DNA from: Chthoniobacterales bacterium
GTDB lineage: Bacteria > Verrucomicrobiota > Verrucomicrobiia > Chthoniobacterales > UBA10450
Direction: 5' to 3'
Assembly (NCBI GenBank): GCA_013821455.1
Contig: JACDGS010000045.1
Coordinates: forward strand, 1 to 33,013
Length of the DNA stretch: 33,013 bases
A program made the position numbers and the translations under genes. Shown in pieces: positions 23,720 through 31,436 of this stretch (within the stretch, counting starts at the first letter, position 1; each line of letters starts with the position of its first letter). Under the pieces are notes generated by a model. It searched no databases. It had not been told where the DNA came from and worked only from the letters and a program-made list of their open reading frames with translations.

Positions 23720-25452
23720 CCGGCAATGAAGAGCGCGGAGAATTCCGTGTATTCCGCATCGGAGCGGACCAGTCGCAGATCGCCGCCATGCAGGCGCGCC
23801 AGCTCGCGCGCGAGGTTGAGCCCGAGACCGTGACCGGGAACATCATCACCCGCGCCCGCTCGATGAAAGCGCTCGAAAATATCGGGCTGCGCTTCTGCCG
23901 GAATGCCGCGACCGGTGTTGGCCACGCGCAGCTCGACCTGATTTTTTTCCGCGCGCGCCGAGACCCGGATCAGGCCATGGGGGCGGTTATATTTGCGGGC
24001 GTTGTCGAGAAGATTTTGCACAATGAGGTCGGTGTATTTTTTTTCGCCGGCGACTTTCAACTTTGGCGGGAGATCGATTTGCACGGAGAGATCAGCGGCC
24101 TCCGGCAGAGCGTGCAGGTCGTCGGCCCATTCCTCGACGAGTTGGGCCAGGTCAACCACGCTCATCGTTAGGCGCAAACGGCCGGCGTCCATGCGCGAGA
24201 GCAGGAGGAGATCCTCGACCACGCCCGTGAGGCGATAGGTTTGGTGAATCAGAAGCGAGATTTCCTCGTAAATTTCCTGCGGAAAACCATCGCGCGAGAG
24301 GAGCGAATCGAGCCCCGCGCGCAGGACAGTGATCGGACTTTTCAACTGGTGCGACGCATCGGCCGAAAAGCGGGCGGACCGCTGCAGCTCCTCTGTCGTC
24401 GTTTGCAGTTTCGCCTCGGCCTGGCGGCGCTGCGCAAAGTTCTCCTCGGAAACAACCGCAAGTTTTTCCACTGGGCGCGACAGCCTCCGCGCGAGGAACT
24501 GACAGATCACAAAACCACCGAGTAGAAGCGCGACTCCACCGGTGAGAATTTGTGCGCGCAAATGTTGCTGGCGCGCGAGCAGTTGCGTGAGCGGATAAAC
24601 ACAAACCTCGTAAGCCGGCGGGTAATTCGACTTGGGATTGAGTTGCTTGAAAAAGAGCAGGTGCGGCACGCCTGCGATGAGCACACGCAGACTGCGCTCT
24701 TCTCCCGGCCCGCGCCGCGATTCATTCTCGATCTCGCCGATGACGCGGTCCTCCGCCGTCGGATCGAAAGTGGGCAGTTCCAATTTTCCGTTCACCAGAA
24801 TCCCGCTGTTCATTCCCGTCGCGTTCCCGCGCACCAGCGCTGCGACTGGTTTGAAGCCCAGGACGAGAGCTGCGATCACGCTGTTCGTCTCGGTCGAACG
24901 GATCGGCACCGCGATCATTTCATCGACCGTCGTGGCGCCGTTTCCGTCGCGCCGAACGAAGTAACCGACCTGCATGGTTTGCGGAACGCTTTTTTGCGCG
25001 AGACTTTTTTCTTCGTTAGGCAAGAGCGCGCCCGCATCGTTCGCGGGTGGCACAATGACCGTGCCGTTGCCATCGAGAAAACGGTAAAAACGCGCCTGCA
25101 ACGCGTCGCTCCGCGGAGTGCTTTGCATCAGGTCGCGCATCTCTTCGCGCGCGCTCGGGTAGAGAAGATCGAGCGCGTTATCTTCCAGCGCGGCGTGAAT
25201 GCGGGGATTACGCGCGAGCGCGGTCGTGCGATCGAGCACCGCCGCATTGCGCAAGTCCTGCAGGCGATGAAGCGAGGCGAGCTCGAGTTGGAAATCGCGC
25301 TGCAAATCGTCCTGCGCATCCTGGGCCGCGCGGCGTTGCGCGAAATAAATGCCTAACGACGTCAAGACCGAGACCACGAGCATCATCGCGATCAGGAGCT
25401 TGATGCGAAAAAGGCGAAAGCTTGTCGGACGCGGTTCGGCGGGCGCGCTCAC
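23716..25452 (-). CDS. Membrane sensor histidine kinase
   Basis: TM1 (~18-37) and TM2 (~301-319) enclose a ~260-residue periplasmic sensor. A short HAMP-like linker follows, then HisKA with the phospho-acceptor His368 in FSADASHQLKSPITVLRAGL. The ATPase domain has N-box LIVQNLLDNARKYN (477-489), G1 NTGRGIP (512-518), F-box IFERFHR and G2 GHGLGLNLA (540-548). It is complete and should be active. The GTG start overlaps the cupredoxin-gene stop by 4 bp, and its own stop overlaps the porin ATG, so the three genes are translationally coupled. No response regulator is found in this window. The sensor has no family I can name. Confidence 0.88.
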   Translation of the reverse strand: MSAPAEPRPTSFRLFRIKLLIAMMLVVSVLTSLGIYFAQRRAAQDAQDDLQRDFQLELASLHRLQDLRNAAVLDRTTALARNPRIHAALEDNALDLLYPSAREEMRDLMQSTPRSDALQARFYRFLDGNGTVIVPPANDAGALLPNEEKSLAQKSVPQTMQVGYFVRRDGNGATTVDEMIAVPIRSTETNSVIAALVLGFKPVAALVRGNATGMNSGILVNGKLELPTFDPTAEDRVIGEIENESRRGPGEERSLRVLIAGVPHLLFFKQLNPKSNYPPAYEVCVYPLTQLLARQQHLRAQILTGGVALLLGGFVICQFLARRLSRPVEKLAVVSEENFAQRRQAEAKLQTTTEELQRSARFSADASHQLKSPITVLRAGLDSLLSRDGFPQEIYEEISLLIHQTYRLTGVVEDLLLLSRMDAGRLRLTMSVVDLAQLVEEWADDLHALPEAADLSVQIDLPPKLKVAGEKKYTDLIVQNLLDNARKYNRPHGLIRVSARAEKNQVELRVANTGRGIPAEAQPDIFERFHRAGAGDDVPGHGLGLNLARELARLHGGDLRLVRSDAEYTEFSALFIAG

Positions 25453-26093
25453 GGGAGATCGACGTGCGCGACCGCGCCGCTCTTCAGGTCCACCGGCGCG
25501 GAGCGCGTCGTGCGGCTATCGACCCACGCTTTCGCCACGAAATGGCCTGCCGGTAATTTCGTTAGGCGAAAATTTCCTGCCGTGTCGGTGACGGTGAAGT
25601 AAGGCGTCGCGAGGACGAGAATGAGGCCGCGCATGTGCTCGTGAATATCGCAGCGCAAGGTGATCAAGCCCGGTTTGTCGAAGATCTGAAACGGTGCGGG
25701 ATTTTCTCTCGGCGGGTAACGCCCGAGATCGAAGCGTTTCGCGGGCGAGTAGGAAAAGATGTTGTGATAAGTGTCGTCGAGATTTGGAAAGCTCACCTTC
25801 GTTCCTACCTCGATCGCGAGCAGCGGCGGGAGGAAGGCGAGATCTTTTTGCGCGACTTCTTTTGTGGGGAGAGTGGCGGGCGCGGGAAAGTCGCCCTCGA
25901 GATAAACCACGGCGCGCGGCGGGTTGGTTGCGAGCACGCCGGCTTTGCTCACGATTTCATAGCGCTCGGTCACCACCGGCGAGACATGCGTCTTCGGCAG
26001 CACCACCTTTCCTTCGAGTGTGGCTTGAGCCGAGCAGGCGACCGGCACGAGCATGATCGCCGCCGCGATCACGAGAAGGATGTTTTTATTCAC
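25449..26093 (-). CDS. Exported cupredoxin-like protein (MauL/plastocyanin type)
   Basis: A signal peptide (NKNILLVIAAAIMLVPVACS) is followed by a 190-residue beta protein. The copper-site signature is His110 in DDTYHNIF and Cys148-x-x-His151 with Met154 in RCDIHEHMRG, as in plastocyanin-like proteins annotated as methylamine-utilisation MauL-type. The last ~45 residues (VTDTAGNFRLTKLPAGHFVA) resemble a carboxypeptidase-regulatory/SdrD-like beta-sandwich. The start is GTG at 26093, directly after a CCTAACA repeat variant; no Shine-Dalgarno is visible. It is the first gene of the cupredoxin-kinase-porin operon and might bring copper or redox information to the kinase (inference). Confidence 0.82.
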   Translation of the reverse strand: MNKNILLVIAAAIMLVPVACSAQATLEGKVVLPKTHVSPVVTERYEIVSKAGVLATNPPRAVVYLEGDFPAPATLPTKEVAQKDLAFLPPLLAIEVGTKVSFPNLDDTYHNIFSYSPAKRFDLGRYPPRENPAPFQIFDKPGLITLRCDIHEHMRGLILVLATPYFTVTDTAGNFRLTKLPAGHFVAKAWVDSRTTRSAPVDLKSGAVAHVDLP

Positions 26094-26311
26094 TGTTAGG
26101 CGGGAAAAGCCATCTTAAGCGCTTTTGATACATTGCGAGCCCCGACTTAGTAACTTCTTCCCACATCAAAGCCCAATGCAGGCTGACGGGCTGAGAGTTT
26201 GCGGATCGCGCCGCAGTGCCAAGCGCAGAACGCCAGTCGCGCGCTGGGCTCCTCCGCCGGCAAACAAGTAAAGGACGCCGGAGCGCTCCTGTCTCCGGCA
26301 TGACGGGCAAT

Positions 26312-28123
26312 TTATTGCGCCGAGGGAGTGAGCTTCGACACCCCACCCAAAAGGCGGGTAACCCAGATATTACTACCGTCAAAAAGCACCGCTTCGGGAA
26401 AGTAAATGAACCCGAAGTTGTGCTGATAATCCCCTGTATCGAGTGCCCGCTGTTCCACCGTGTTTCCTGCATTGCAGGAGACAAACAGGTGAGTGCCATC
26501 AACCGCCAGGCGTAGAGGTTCGTGTCCGACCATTTCAGTAGCAACGATCTTGCCGTCGCTCGTCTGGAGCTTCATCACCGTGTCACTCGCGTAATTCGAG
26601 ACCCAGATAGCAGTTCCGTCAAAGACGATGCTAAGTGGCTCCAGTCCCACAGGGAAAGTGCCCAGGCTCGTCCCGTCACTGGCCCGTAGTTTCGTTACCG
26701 TGTTGCCGTTGGCGTTAGCGACCCAAATGTTTTGTCCGTCGAAGGTAATACTTGCAGGAGATGACCCGACGGGAAAGGTTCCTAAAAGCATACCATCGCT
26801 CGCCCGCAGCTTCGTCACGGTGTTAGCATAGGCATTGGCTGTCCAGATATTCACGCCATCGAAGAGGATACTGCTGGGGAAGTCTCCTACGGGAAAGGTG
26901 CCCTGCATCGAGCCATCGCTCTGGAGCAATCGCGTGACGGTATCTTTATCGCCGTTCGCGATCCAGATATAGGTTCCGTCGTAGGTAATACCGCCGCTAA
27001 AATTACCTCCCTGTGGGAAAACCCCCACCACCGCGCCGTCGCTCGCCCGTAGCTCGGTCACCGTGGGCGGGCCATCTTGTGTGACCCAGATATTTGTCCC
27101 GTCGAAGGTGAGCGCCTGCGCAGCATCCAGGGCAAATGTTTCCTTTCCGTACGACGGCTTCGCCCCCGGGCTGAACCTGGCCACACTGCCACTAACTTCC
27201 ACCGCGACCCACATACTAGATCCGTCGAAGGCTAGATTACCTGGGTAGAGATCGTTGTAATGTGCATCCAACGCACCATCACTCGGGCGCAGCACAGAGA
27301 TGGCGCCATCAAAGTGTGTTAGCCACGCGTTCCCCGTCCGATCGAAAGCAATGAATTGCGGATCTCTTCCCCTACTGGAAAATGTGCCCAGGAGGGCGCC
27401 GTCGCTCGCACGCAGCTTAGTCACGGTAGAGTCATTGAAGTTAGCGACCCAGATATTCCCCCGATCAAACGCGACGCCACTCGGGCCTGATCCGACAGCA
27501 AAGGTGCCGAGCAAGGTCGCGTCGCTCGCGCGATACTTCATCACGCTGTTGGTAGGCGACGTGCCGGTGACCCACACATTCTCTCCGTCGAAGGTGACTC
27601 CACCACCTCCATAGCCCCCAAAACCGCCCAGGTAGGTGCCGTCGCTTGCTTGCAGGATAAATCCGCCCTCGGCACCAGCTACCCAAATCTTGCCCGCAGC
27701 ATAGACAAGCTCCTCGGGATATGCGGCGTAGTAGAACGACCCCAGGAAGGCGCCGTCACTCGCGCGCAGCTCCGTCACGCTTCCGCGGTAATGTGATACC
27801 CAGATGTTCTCGCCATCGAAAGCGAGAAATTGCGGCTCTGCTCCCATGGTGGGGTAAGTGGCCAAAATCGTTCCGTCCAGTTGCAGTTTTAGCACCGTTC
27901 CGTTGTAGTGATCCGTCACCCACATGTAGGTGCCATCAAACAACACTCCATCGGGCACGCCAAGACCGAGAAAGAATTCTCGGAAACCATCAACAGGTCG
28001 CGTCCGCTCGATCGCAGCTGCCAGCGGAGAAACACCGCCTAATGTCAGCAAAAGCGCAACGACCAGTAAGAGCGAGCGCAGACGGCTTATGCCGCCTAAC
28101 GATAAGACAGTGTTGGTTTTCAT
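26312..28123 (-). CDS. Exported 14-unit beta-propeller (YVTN/NHL-like) protein
   Basis: After a signal peptide (hydrophobic SLLLVVALLLTLGGVSPLAA), the whole protein is built from a ~40-residue unit. Its consensus is FDGxNIWVANxxxNTVTKLR, then ASDGxxLGTFPVGxxP. I count 13 full units and a final partial one, which fits two seven-bladed propellers (or one closed ring sharing ends). The best-conserved neighbouring units are around 26600-26950. The longest open frame starts at 28189; the ATG at 28123 is chosen as it begins the signal peptide. Similar exported propellers in this phylum are of unknown function, possibly surface binding. It has no visible active site and stands alone, convergent with nothing. 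Confidence 0.85.
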   Translation of the reverse strand: MKTNTVLSLGGISRLRSLLLVVALLLTLGGVSPLAAAIERTRPVDGFREFFLGLGVPDGVLFDGTYMWVTDHYNGTVLKLQLDGTILATYPTMGAEPQFLAFDGENIWVSHYRGSVTELRASDGAFLGSFYYAAYPEELVYAAGKIWVAGAEGGFILQASDGTYLGGFGGYGGGGVTFDGENVWVTGTSPTNSVMKYRASDATLLGTFAVGSGPSGVAFDRGNIWVANFNDSTVTKLRASDGALLGTFSSRGRDPQFIAFDRTGNAWLTHFDGAISVLRPSDGALDAHYNDLYPGNLAFDGSSMWVAVEVSGSVARFSPGAKPSYGKETFALDAAQALTFDGTNIWVTQDGPPTVTELRASDGAVVGVFPQGGNFSGGITYDGTYIWIANGDKDTVTRLLQSDGSMQGTFPVGDFPSSILFDGVNIWTANAYANTVTKLRASDGMLLGTFPVGSSPASITFDGQNIWVANANGNTVTKLRASDGTSLGTFPVGLEPLSIVFDGTAIWVSNYASDTVMKLQTSDGKIVATEMVGHEPLRLAVDGTHLFVSCNAGNTVEQRALDTGDYQHNFGFIYFPEAVLFDGSNIWVTRLLGGVSKLTPSAQ

Positions 28124-28369
28124 AGTTGGGTAATGAGCGATCGCGGTGGATCGCAGGGAAATCGTGTCGGCCGCCCGCGCGGTCGTCAATCATAAATTGC
28201 GTTTCACCGCCGCCGAACAATCACAGGCGGTCTCCGCGAGGCTTTAGCCGTCTCCCATCCCTGCCTAACGAATAAAGGACAAACCAAACACCGCTTCCGT
28301 TCCCGCCGACTCTTCCTCAGGGCTGAAGTTCGAGATCGGCCGTGTCCTATTTATCTCTTCTCCAGAGAC

Positions 28370-28642
28370 TCAGGTCACCATGGTGGTTGCCGGATCGCTC
28401 CAGGGACCGGGGCCGTTCGCGTTGCGGGCGCGCACCCGCACCCAGACGTCCTTGCCGCGGGGCAGGCCGGGGATCTCAAAATGGCGCGAGCTGGAGAAAG
28501 GTTCGATGTCGATCCACGGGCCGACGGTCGGATCGCCCAGGGTGTACTGCGCCTCGTAGATGAGGATGTTATCGCCCACGTGTTTGAAGCTGCCGGTGAT
28601 CACGCCCCCTCCGCTGGAAGGAAGACTGCTCAATAAGATCAT
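28370..28642 (-). pseudogene. Fibronectin-III-like fragment, 5' truncated
   Basis: The readable part (VGDNILIYEAQYTLGD, GPWIDIEPFSSSRHFEIPGL, GKDVWVRVRARNANGPGPWS) is the C-terminal half of an Fn3-like domain protein common in this phylum, ending WSDPATTMVT. The normal family member is at least twice as long and starts with a different N-terminus. Here the reading frame begins at a chance ATG next to the breakpoint at ~28643, where a truncated cytochrome gene starts on the opposite strand. Probably non-functional. Confidence 0.65.
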
Positions 28643-28643
28643 G

Positions 28644-28925
28644 GTCCAGTCCGTCCGGTATCACGCTCGCGACGTTCGGCCGGCGGCGGGCGTAAACTTA
28701 CACGACCGCGCACTGGCGGAAAAAGTGGGCGGCGCTTACGGCCTTGCCTGCCGCACCTGCCACGGCGCGCCCGGAATAAAGCCCGACCCTTGGGGCTATC
28801 TCTATCCGCCCGCACCGGATCTGACGCGTGCGGACGTTGTCGGCACTTGGAGCGATGCCGAGCTCTATTGGATGATCAAGAACGGCATCGAGCACACTGG
28901 CATGATCGGGCTGGGGCCGCGGCGC
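28644..28925 (+). pseudogene. Cytochrome c fragment with CxxCH haem site, truncated at both ends
   Basis: The frame contains DRALAEKVGGAYGLACRTCH, with the haem motif CRTCH at 28749-28763, then GIKPDPWGYLYPPAPDLT, YWMIKNGIEHTGMIGLGP. This matches a class-I c-type cytochrome domain. After GLGP, where the axial-Met helix should continue (typically THKDxDLWxVxAFV), the sequence becomes unrelated Arg-rich read-through. There is no start codon, signal peptide or ribosome binding site. This is a remnant. Confidence 0.75.
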
Positions 28926-29097
28926 ACAAGAAAGAGGAAGAATAGGGCGATTGAGCGTAATGACTCGCGCGATTTATTCGACTGTTGTCTTTCTATTCTG
29001 CGTCGCGGTAAGTGACGTCAAGGCTCAGGCAGCTAACACGGAAACTGCTCAGCTAACGTTCGTCACGAGCAGGAGCATGATTAGGATTAGGAGCGAG

Positions 29098-29445
29098 ATG
29101 AAGATCAAACTTAAACGGGCTTATGAAAAACCCGATAAGACGGATGGCACGTGCATTCTCGTCGATCGGCTCTGGCCGCGCGGGCTGACGAAGCGCAAAG
29201 CAAACATCGATCTTTGGTCGAAAGAGATCGCTCCGAGTACCGAGCTGCGAAAGTGGTTCGACCACGATCCGAAGAAGTGGCGAAGTTTTCGCGGGCGTTA
29301 TCAGACCGAGCTCAAACATCATCCCGAGCAGCTCGCGACCATCAGGAGCAAGGTTAAAGAAGGAACAGTAACTCTTATCTACGGCGCGCGCGATCAAGAG
29401 CACAATGAGGCCGTAGTCCTCAAGCAGTTTCTTGAGAAACGCTGA
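29098..29445 (+). CDS. DUF488 family protein (YeaO-like)
   Basis: A 115-residue cytoplasmic protein of the short DUF488 (YeaO) type: MKIKLKRAYEKPDKTDGTCI, LVDRLWPRGLTKRKANIDLW, LRKWFDHDPKKWRSFRGRYQ, then TLIYGARDQEHNEAVVLKQF. Function unknown across the family. The ATG at 29098 has AGGAG seven bases upstream and gives the family start. The longer open frame upstream adds a signal-peptide-like leader (RAIYSTVVFLFCVAVSDVKA) left by a different truncated gene. It is followed 12 bp later by the DUF2945 gene. Confidence 0.88.
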   Translation: MKIKLKRAYEKPDKTDGTCILVDRLWPRGLTKRKANIDLWSKEIAPSTELRKWFDHDPKKWRSFRGRYQTELKHHPEQLATIRSKVKEGTVTLIYGARDQEHNEAVVLKQFLEKR

Positions 29446-29457
29446 CCAGTTCCAGCT

Positions 29458-29670
29458 ATGGCGCACCGATTCAAAGTTGGCGATCATGTTGAGTGGAACT
29501 CGGAGGCGGGCTGTGTCCGGGGAACCATCAAGAAAAAGATTACTTCAGAAATCAAATTCAAGGGATATACGGTTCGCGCATCAAAGGAAGAGCCGCAGTA
29601 TTTGATCAAGAGCGACAAGACTGACCATATGGCGATGCACAAAGGTTCAGCGCTCAGGAAGATCAGATAA
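29458..29670 (+). CDS. DUF2945 / HVA1-TUDOR-like small protein
   Basis: A 70-residue protein: AHRFKVGDHVEWNSEAGCVR, GTIKKKI, then YTVRASKEEPQYLIKSDKTD and MHKGSALRKI. This is the DUF2945 (hypervirulence-associated TUDOR-like) domain, a small beta barrel of unknown ligand. It overlaps the convergent glycosylase gene by 24 bp. The last third of this gene is found again at 32655-32723 with one amino-acid change (Met to Leu). Confidence 0.85.
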   Translation: MAHRFKVGDHVEWNSEAGCVRGTIKKKITSEIKFKGYTVRASKEEPQYLIKSDKTDHMAMHKGSALRKIR

Positions 29671-29960
29671 AGGAATAGGCGCCATTCGATTCGCAGCGCG
29701 CCTTATTTCTTTGAGTTCCTTCACCCGCACCTCAGCCGGGCCGCGAATGGGGAAATGCATCAGATACACTTGCGCGCCGGCGATCGGCGGCTGCCAGCCC
29801 CAATCGCATTGCCGGCTGCCGTGATAAGTATTGCAGGCGATCTTTCCGATGAAGCAAACCACCTTTGGTTTGCAGGTCTGGATGATTCTTAAGGCCCGTC
29901 TCACTCCGGCCAGTTCTTCCCCTTTCTTTAGTTCGGTCACGTCTATCGTCGGACGGTCGA
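29600..29960. repeat. Left copy of a 361-bp near-identical duplication
   Basis: These bases match 32653-33013 at 351 of 361 positions with no gaps (offset 3053). The copy spans the end of DUF2945 and about the last 57% of the convergent glycosylase gene. The match starts abruptly at 29600; its right limit is unknown because the second copy runs off the window. Confidence 0.9.
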
Positions 29961-30195
29961 CCAGGTTGACAAAGTTGAGCCGATAGCAATCGAGGAATTT
30001 GCCGTCGTAGATTCGCTTGAGCAGCAGATCGTCTTTCAGATGAGCTTCTTCTTCCTGCAACAAGCCGGACCGGTTGAGCAGATACCAAAACATCTTGTTA
30101 TTGGAAAAAGGAACCCCGCGTCGATAGGAACCCGGATGGGGATTGATACCTACAAACAGAATCTTCGCATTCTTCGATACCTTGTAGGTGATCAT
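29647..30195 (-). CDS. mug: MUG/TDG-type G:T/U mismatch DNA glycosylase
   Basis: A 182-residue enzyme of the uracil-DNA glycosylase superfamily, mismatch-specific branch, which removes uracil or thymine opposite G. The active-site strand is VGINPHPGSYRRGVPFSNNK, with GINP at 16-19 replacing the family-1 GQDPY; NKMFWYLLNRSGLL and KVVCFIGKIACNTYHGSRQC follow. The C-terminal minor-groove loop is LMHFPIRGP, unlike the usual HPSP/NPSG, so activity may be altered. Its ATG overlaps the stop of the DUF488 gene upstream (ATGA), showing translational coupling. A second, diverged copy of its C-terminal part is at the window end. Confidence 0.85.
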   Translation of the reverse strand: MITYKVSKNAKILFVGINPHPGSYRRGVPFSNNKMFWYLLNRSGLLQEEEAHLKDDLLLKRIYDGKFLDCYRLNFVNLVDRPTIDVTELKKGEELAGVRRALRIIQTCKPKVVCFIGKIACNTYHGSRQCDWGWQPPIAGAQVYLMHFPIRGPAEVRVKELKEIRRAANRMAPIPLSDLPER

Positions 30196-30815
30196 CTGTT
30201 TTCGACCCGCCGCGAAGTAGAACGCGTGGCTGCTGGTTTCGTTTCAGTTCCGGGATAGGTAATAGTGAGACCTTGGACCTTTGCAAAAGGTGTAAGTGCG
30301 TGCGTCTGGCTGCGAGTAAGACTCATAATGTCTTCAACGCGAATTCCGCGGACAATCAAGGCATCGCCGATCAGCGAACGATGACAGCGCCAGGGCACGG
30401 CTTCGGCGCACATGATGACGATTCTTTCCTGCTTCGCGAGGCGGATCAACTGGTCGAGAGCCTGAGCAAACTCCGGCGTTTGCATGTAATCGGCATAACC
30501 TCGAAAAGAAGCATTGCGCCAGCCGACGTTGAGCGAATCACTTCTCGCATGGCGCAGCCCGCCAAGCTCCGGCACGTGTAGATATCGCAATCCAGCTTTC
30601 TGCAATGATGCGGCCAAATAAGCTTTGTTGAACTGAGGGTTGTGGCGTGAGCGCGGAATGGTGCGCACGTCCACCACTTCCGTCACGCCGTGGGCTAGAA
30701 GTAGCGGGACAAACTCGTCAATCGGTCGCGTGGAATGGCCGACCGTAAGAACGATCGGCGAAATGTCCTCTCCTGCTTCTGACTTACTCGCAGTAACTCG
30801 AGCTTTGCCCTTCAT
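30192..30815 (-). CDS. DUF488 family protein (long type), coupled to the glycosylase
   Basis: The body (~207 residues) has the long DUF488 signatures VLTVGHSTRPIDEFVPLLLA, VVDVRTIPRSRHNPQFNKAY, ELGGLRHARSDSLN and IVIMCAEAVPWRCHRSLIGD, where the Cys and Arg/His residues are conserved. The family is uncharacterised; some members occur next to DNA repair genes. The ATG at 30815 is chosen because the extra 69 upstream residues are low complexity and run into the next gene. Its stop overlaps the glycosylase start, so the two proteins are made together. Confidence 0.85.
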   Translation of the reverse strand: MKGKARVTASKSEAGEDISPIVLTVGHSTRPIDEFVPLLLAHGVTEVVDVRTIPRSRHNPQFNKAYLAASLQKAGLRYLHVPELGGLRHARSDSLNVGWRNASFRGYADYMQTPEFAQALDQLIRLAKQERIVIMCAEAVPWRCHRSLIGDALIVRGIRVEDIMSLTRSQTHALTPFAKVQGLTITYPGTETKPAATRSTSRRVENR

Positions 30816-30879
30816 CGGTCTGCCCGACGGTAACACAGCTATCCCGGCTGTCGGGCGACACCGCGCTCGCTGAGACTGG

Positions 30880-31398
30880 TCAAAGCTGATTCGCGCGCGT
30901 TCTGAAGCTGCTGCTACTGGCGGCCCGAAGTGCTTCGCCTGCGGTCCAGAGGGCGGCGCCGAGAAGGAGCAAGTCTTTCGCAAGAAGCTGCCCTGGGACA
31001 GCTGACAAGAAGGGGAAGCCATACCCAGGTTGCCACACGCCCGGCGTGCTCAAAGCGAAGCTCAGGGTAATAAGAAACATAATGATCGCGCCGATGCTGC
31101 CTATAGCCGAGAGCATGGGAGCCACGAAGCGCAGGGCAATCAAAATGCCGAGTGTGATTTCGATGCAGCCGAGGGCCGCGGCGACGGCACGCACGCTCAT
31201 GACACCGTAAGCCCACGACATAAAGGGCGAGTGCGCGACGAAGCCCTGGATTCCCTCCGCCTCATAGGCGGTAAATTTTAAAAGCCCAACCCAAATCAAG
31301 ACCGCGACCAATCCATAACGAATCACGAACGCGCCGATTCTTTCCAGTTTGTATCCGGGACCTTCCACTGAGTTGCTTTCCCTCATTCCTGTTGCCAT
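30880..31398 (-). CDS. DUF417 / YkgB (RclC-like) membrane protein
   Basis: A 172-residue inner-membrane protein with four hydrophobic segments: IRYGLVAVLIWVGLLKFTAY, the GCIEITLGILIAL region, the GAIIMFLITLSFAL region and LLAKDLLLLGAALW. WVGLLKFTAYEAEGI and SPFMSWAYG are typical of the YkgB/DUF417 family; E. coli RclC is a member linked to reactive-chlorine resistance. It is followed by the DUF488-glycosylase pair on the same strand after 64 bp. A stress role is inferred from the family only. Confidence 0.85.
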   Translation of the reverse strand: MATGMRESNSVEGPGYKLERIGAFVIRYGLVAVLIWVGLLKFTAYEAEGIQGFVAHSPFMSWAYGVMSVRAVAAALGCIEITLGILIALRFVAPMLSAIGSIGAIIMFLITLSFALSTPGVWQPGYGFPFLSAVPGQLLAKDLLLLGAALWTAGEALRAASSSSFRTRANQL

Positions 31399-31436
31399 TT
31401 TTTTGTTCTCCTGGTTTTTGATTATTCAGACTCGGT

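Larger units (their letters stand above)
19021..28271. repeat. Dispersed CCTAACGA / TCGTTAGG octamer, dense block
   Basis: Perfect copies start at 19021, 19068, 19448, 19701, 20005, 20062, 20123, 21521, 22501, 22899, 23206, 23623, 24165, 25013, 25352, 25559, 28095 and 28264 (18 copies). One-mismatch relatives with the core CCTAAC/GTTAGG are at 19661, 19838, 20507, 20888, 21683, 22983 and 26093. Seven further perfect copies lie outside the block (672, 2484, 4593, 5252, 7120, 14408, 16378). Orientation is balanced (12 to 13 over the window) and copies fall inside genes, at stop codons and between genes. The preferred flanks give GCCTAACGA. Confidence 0.85.
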
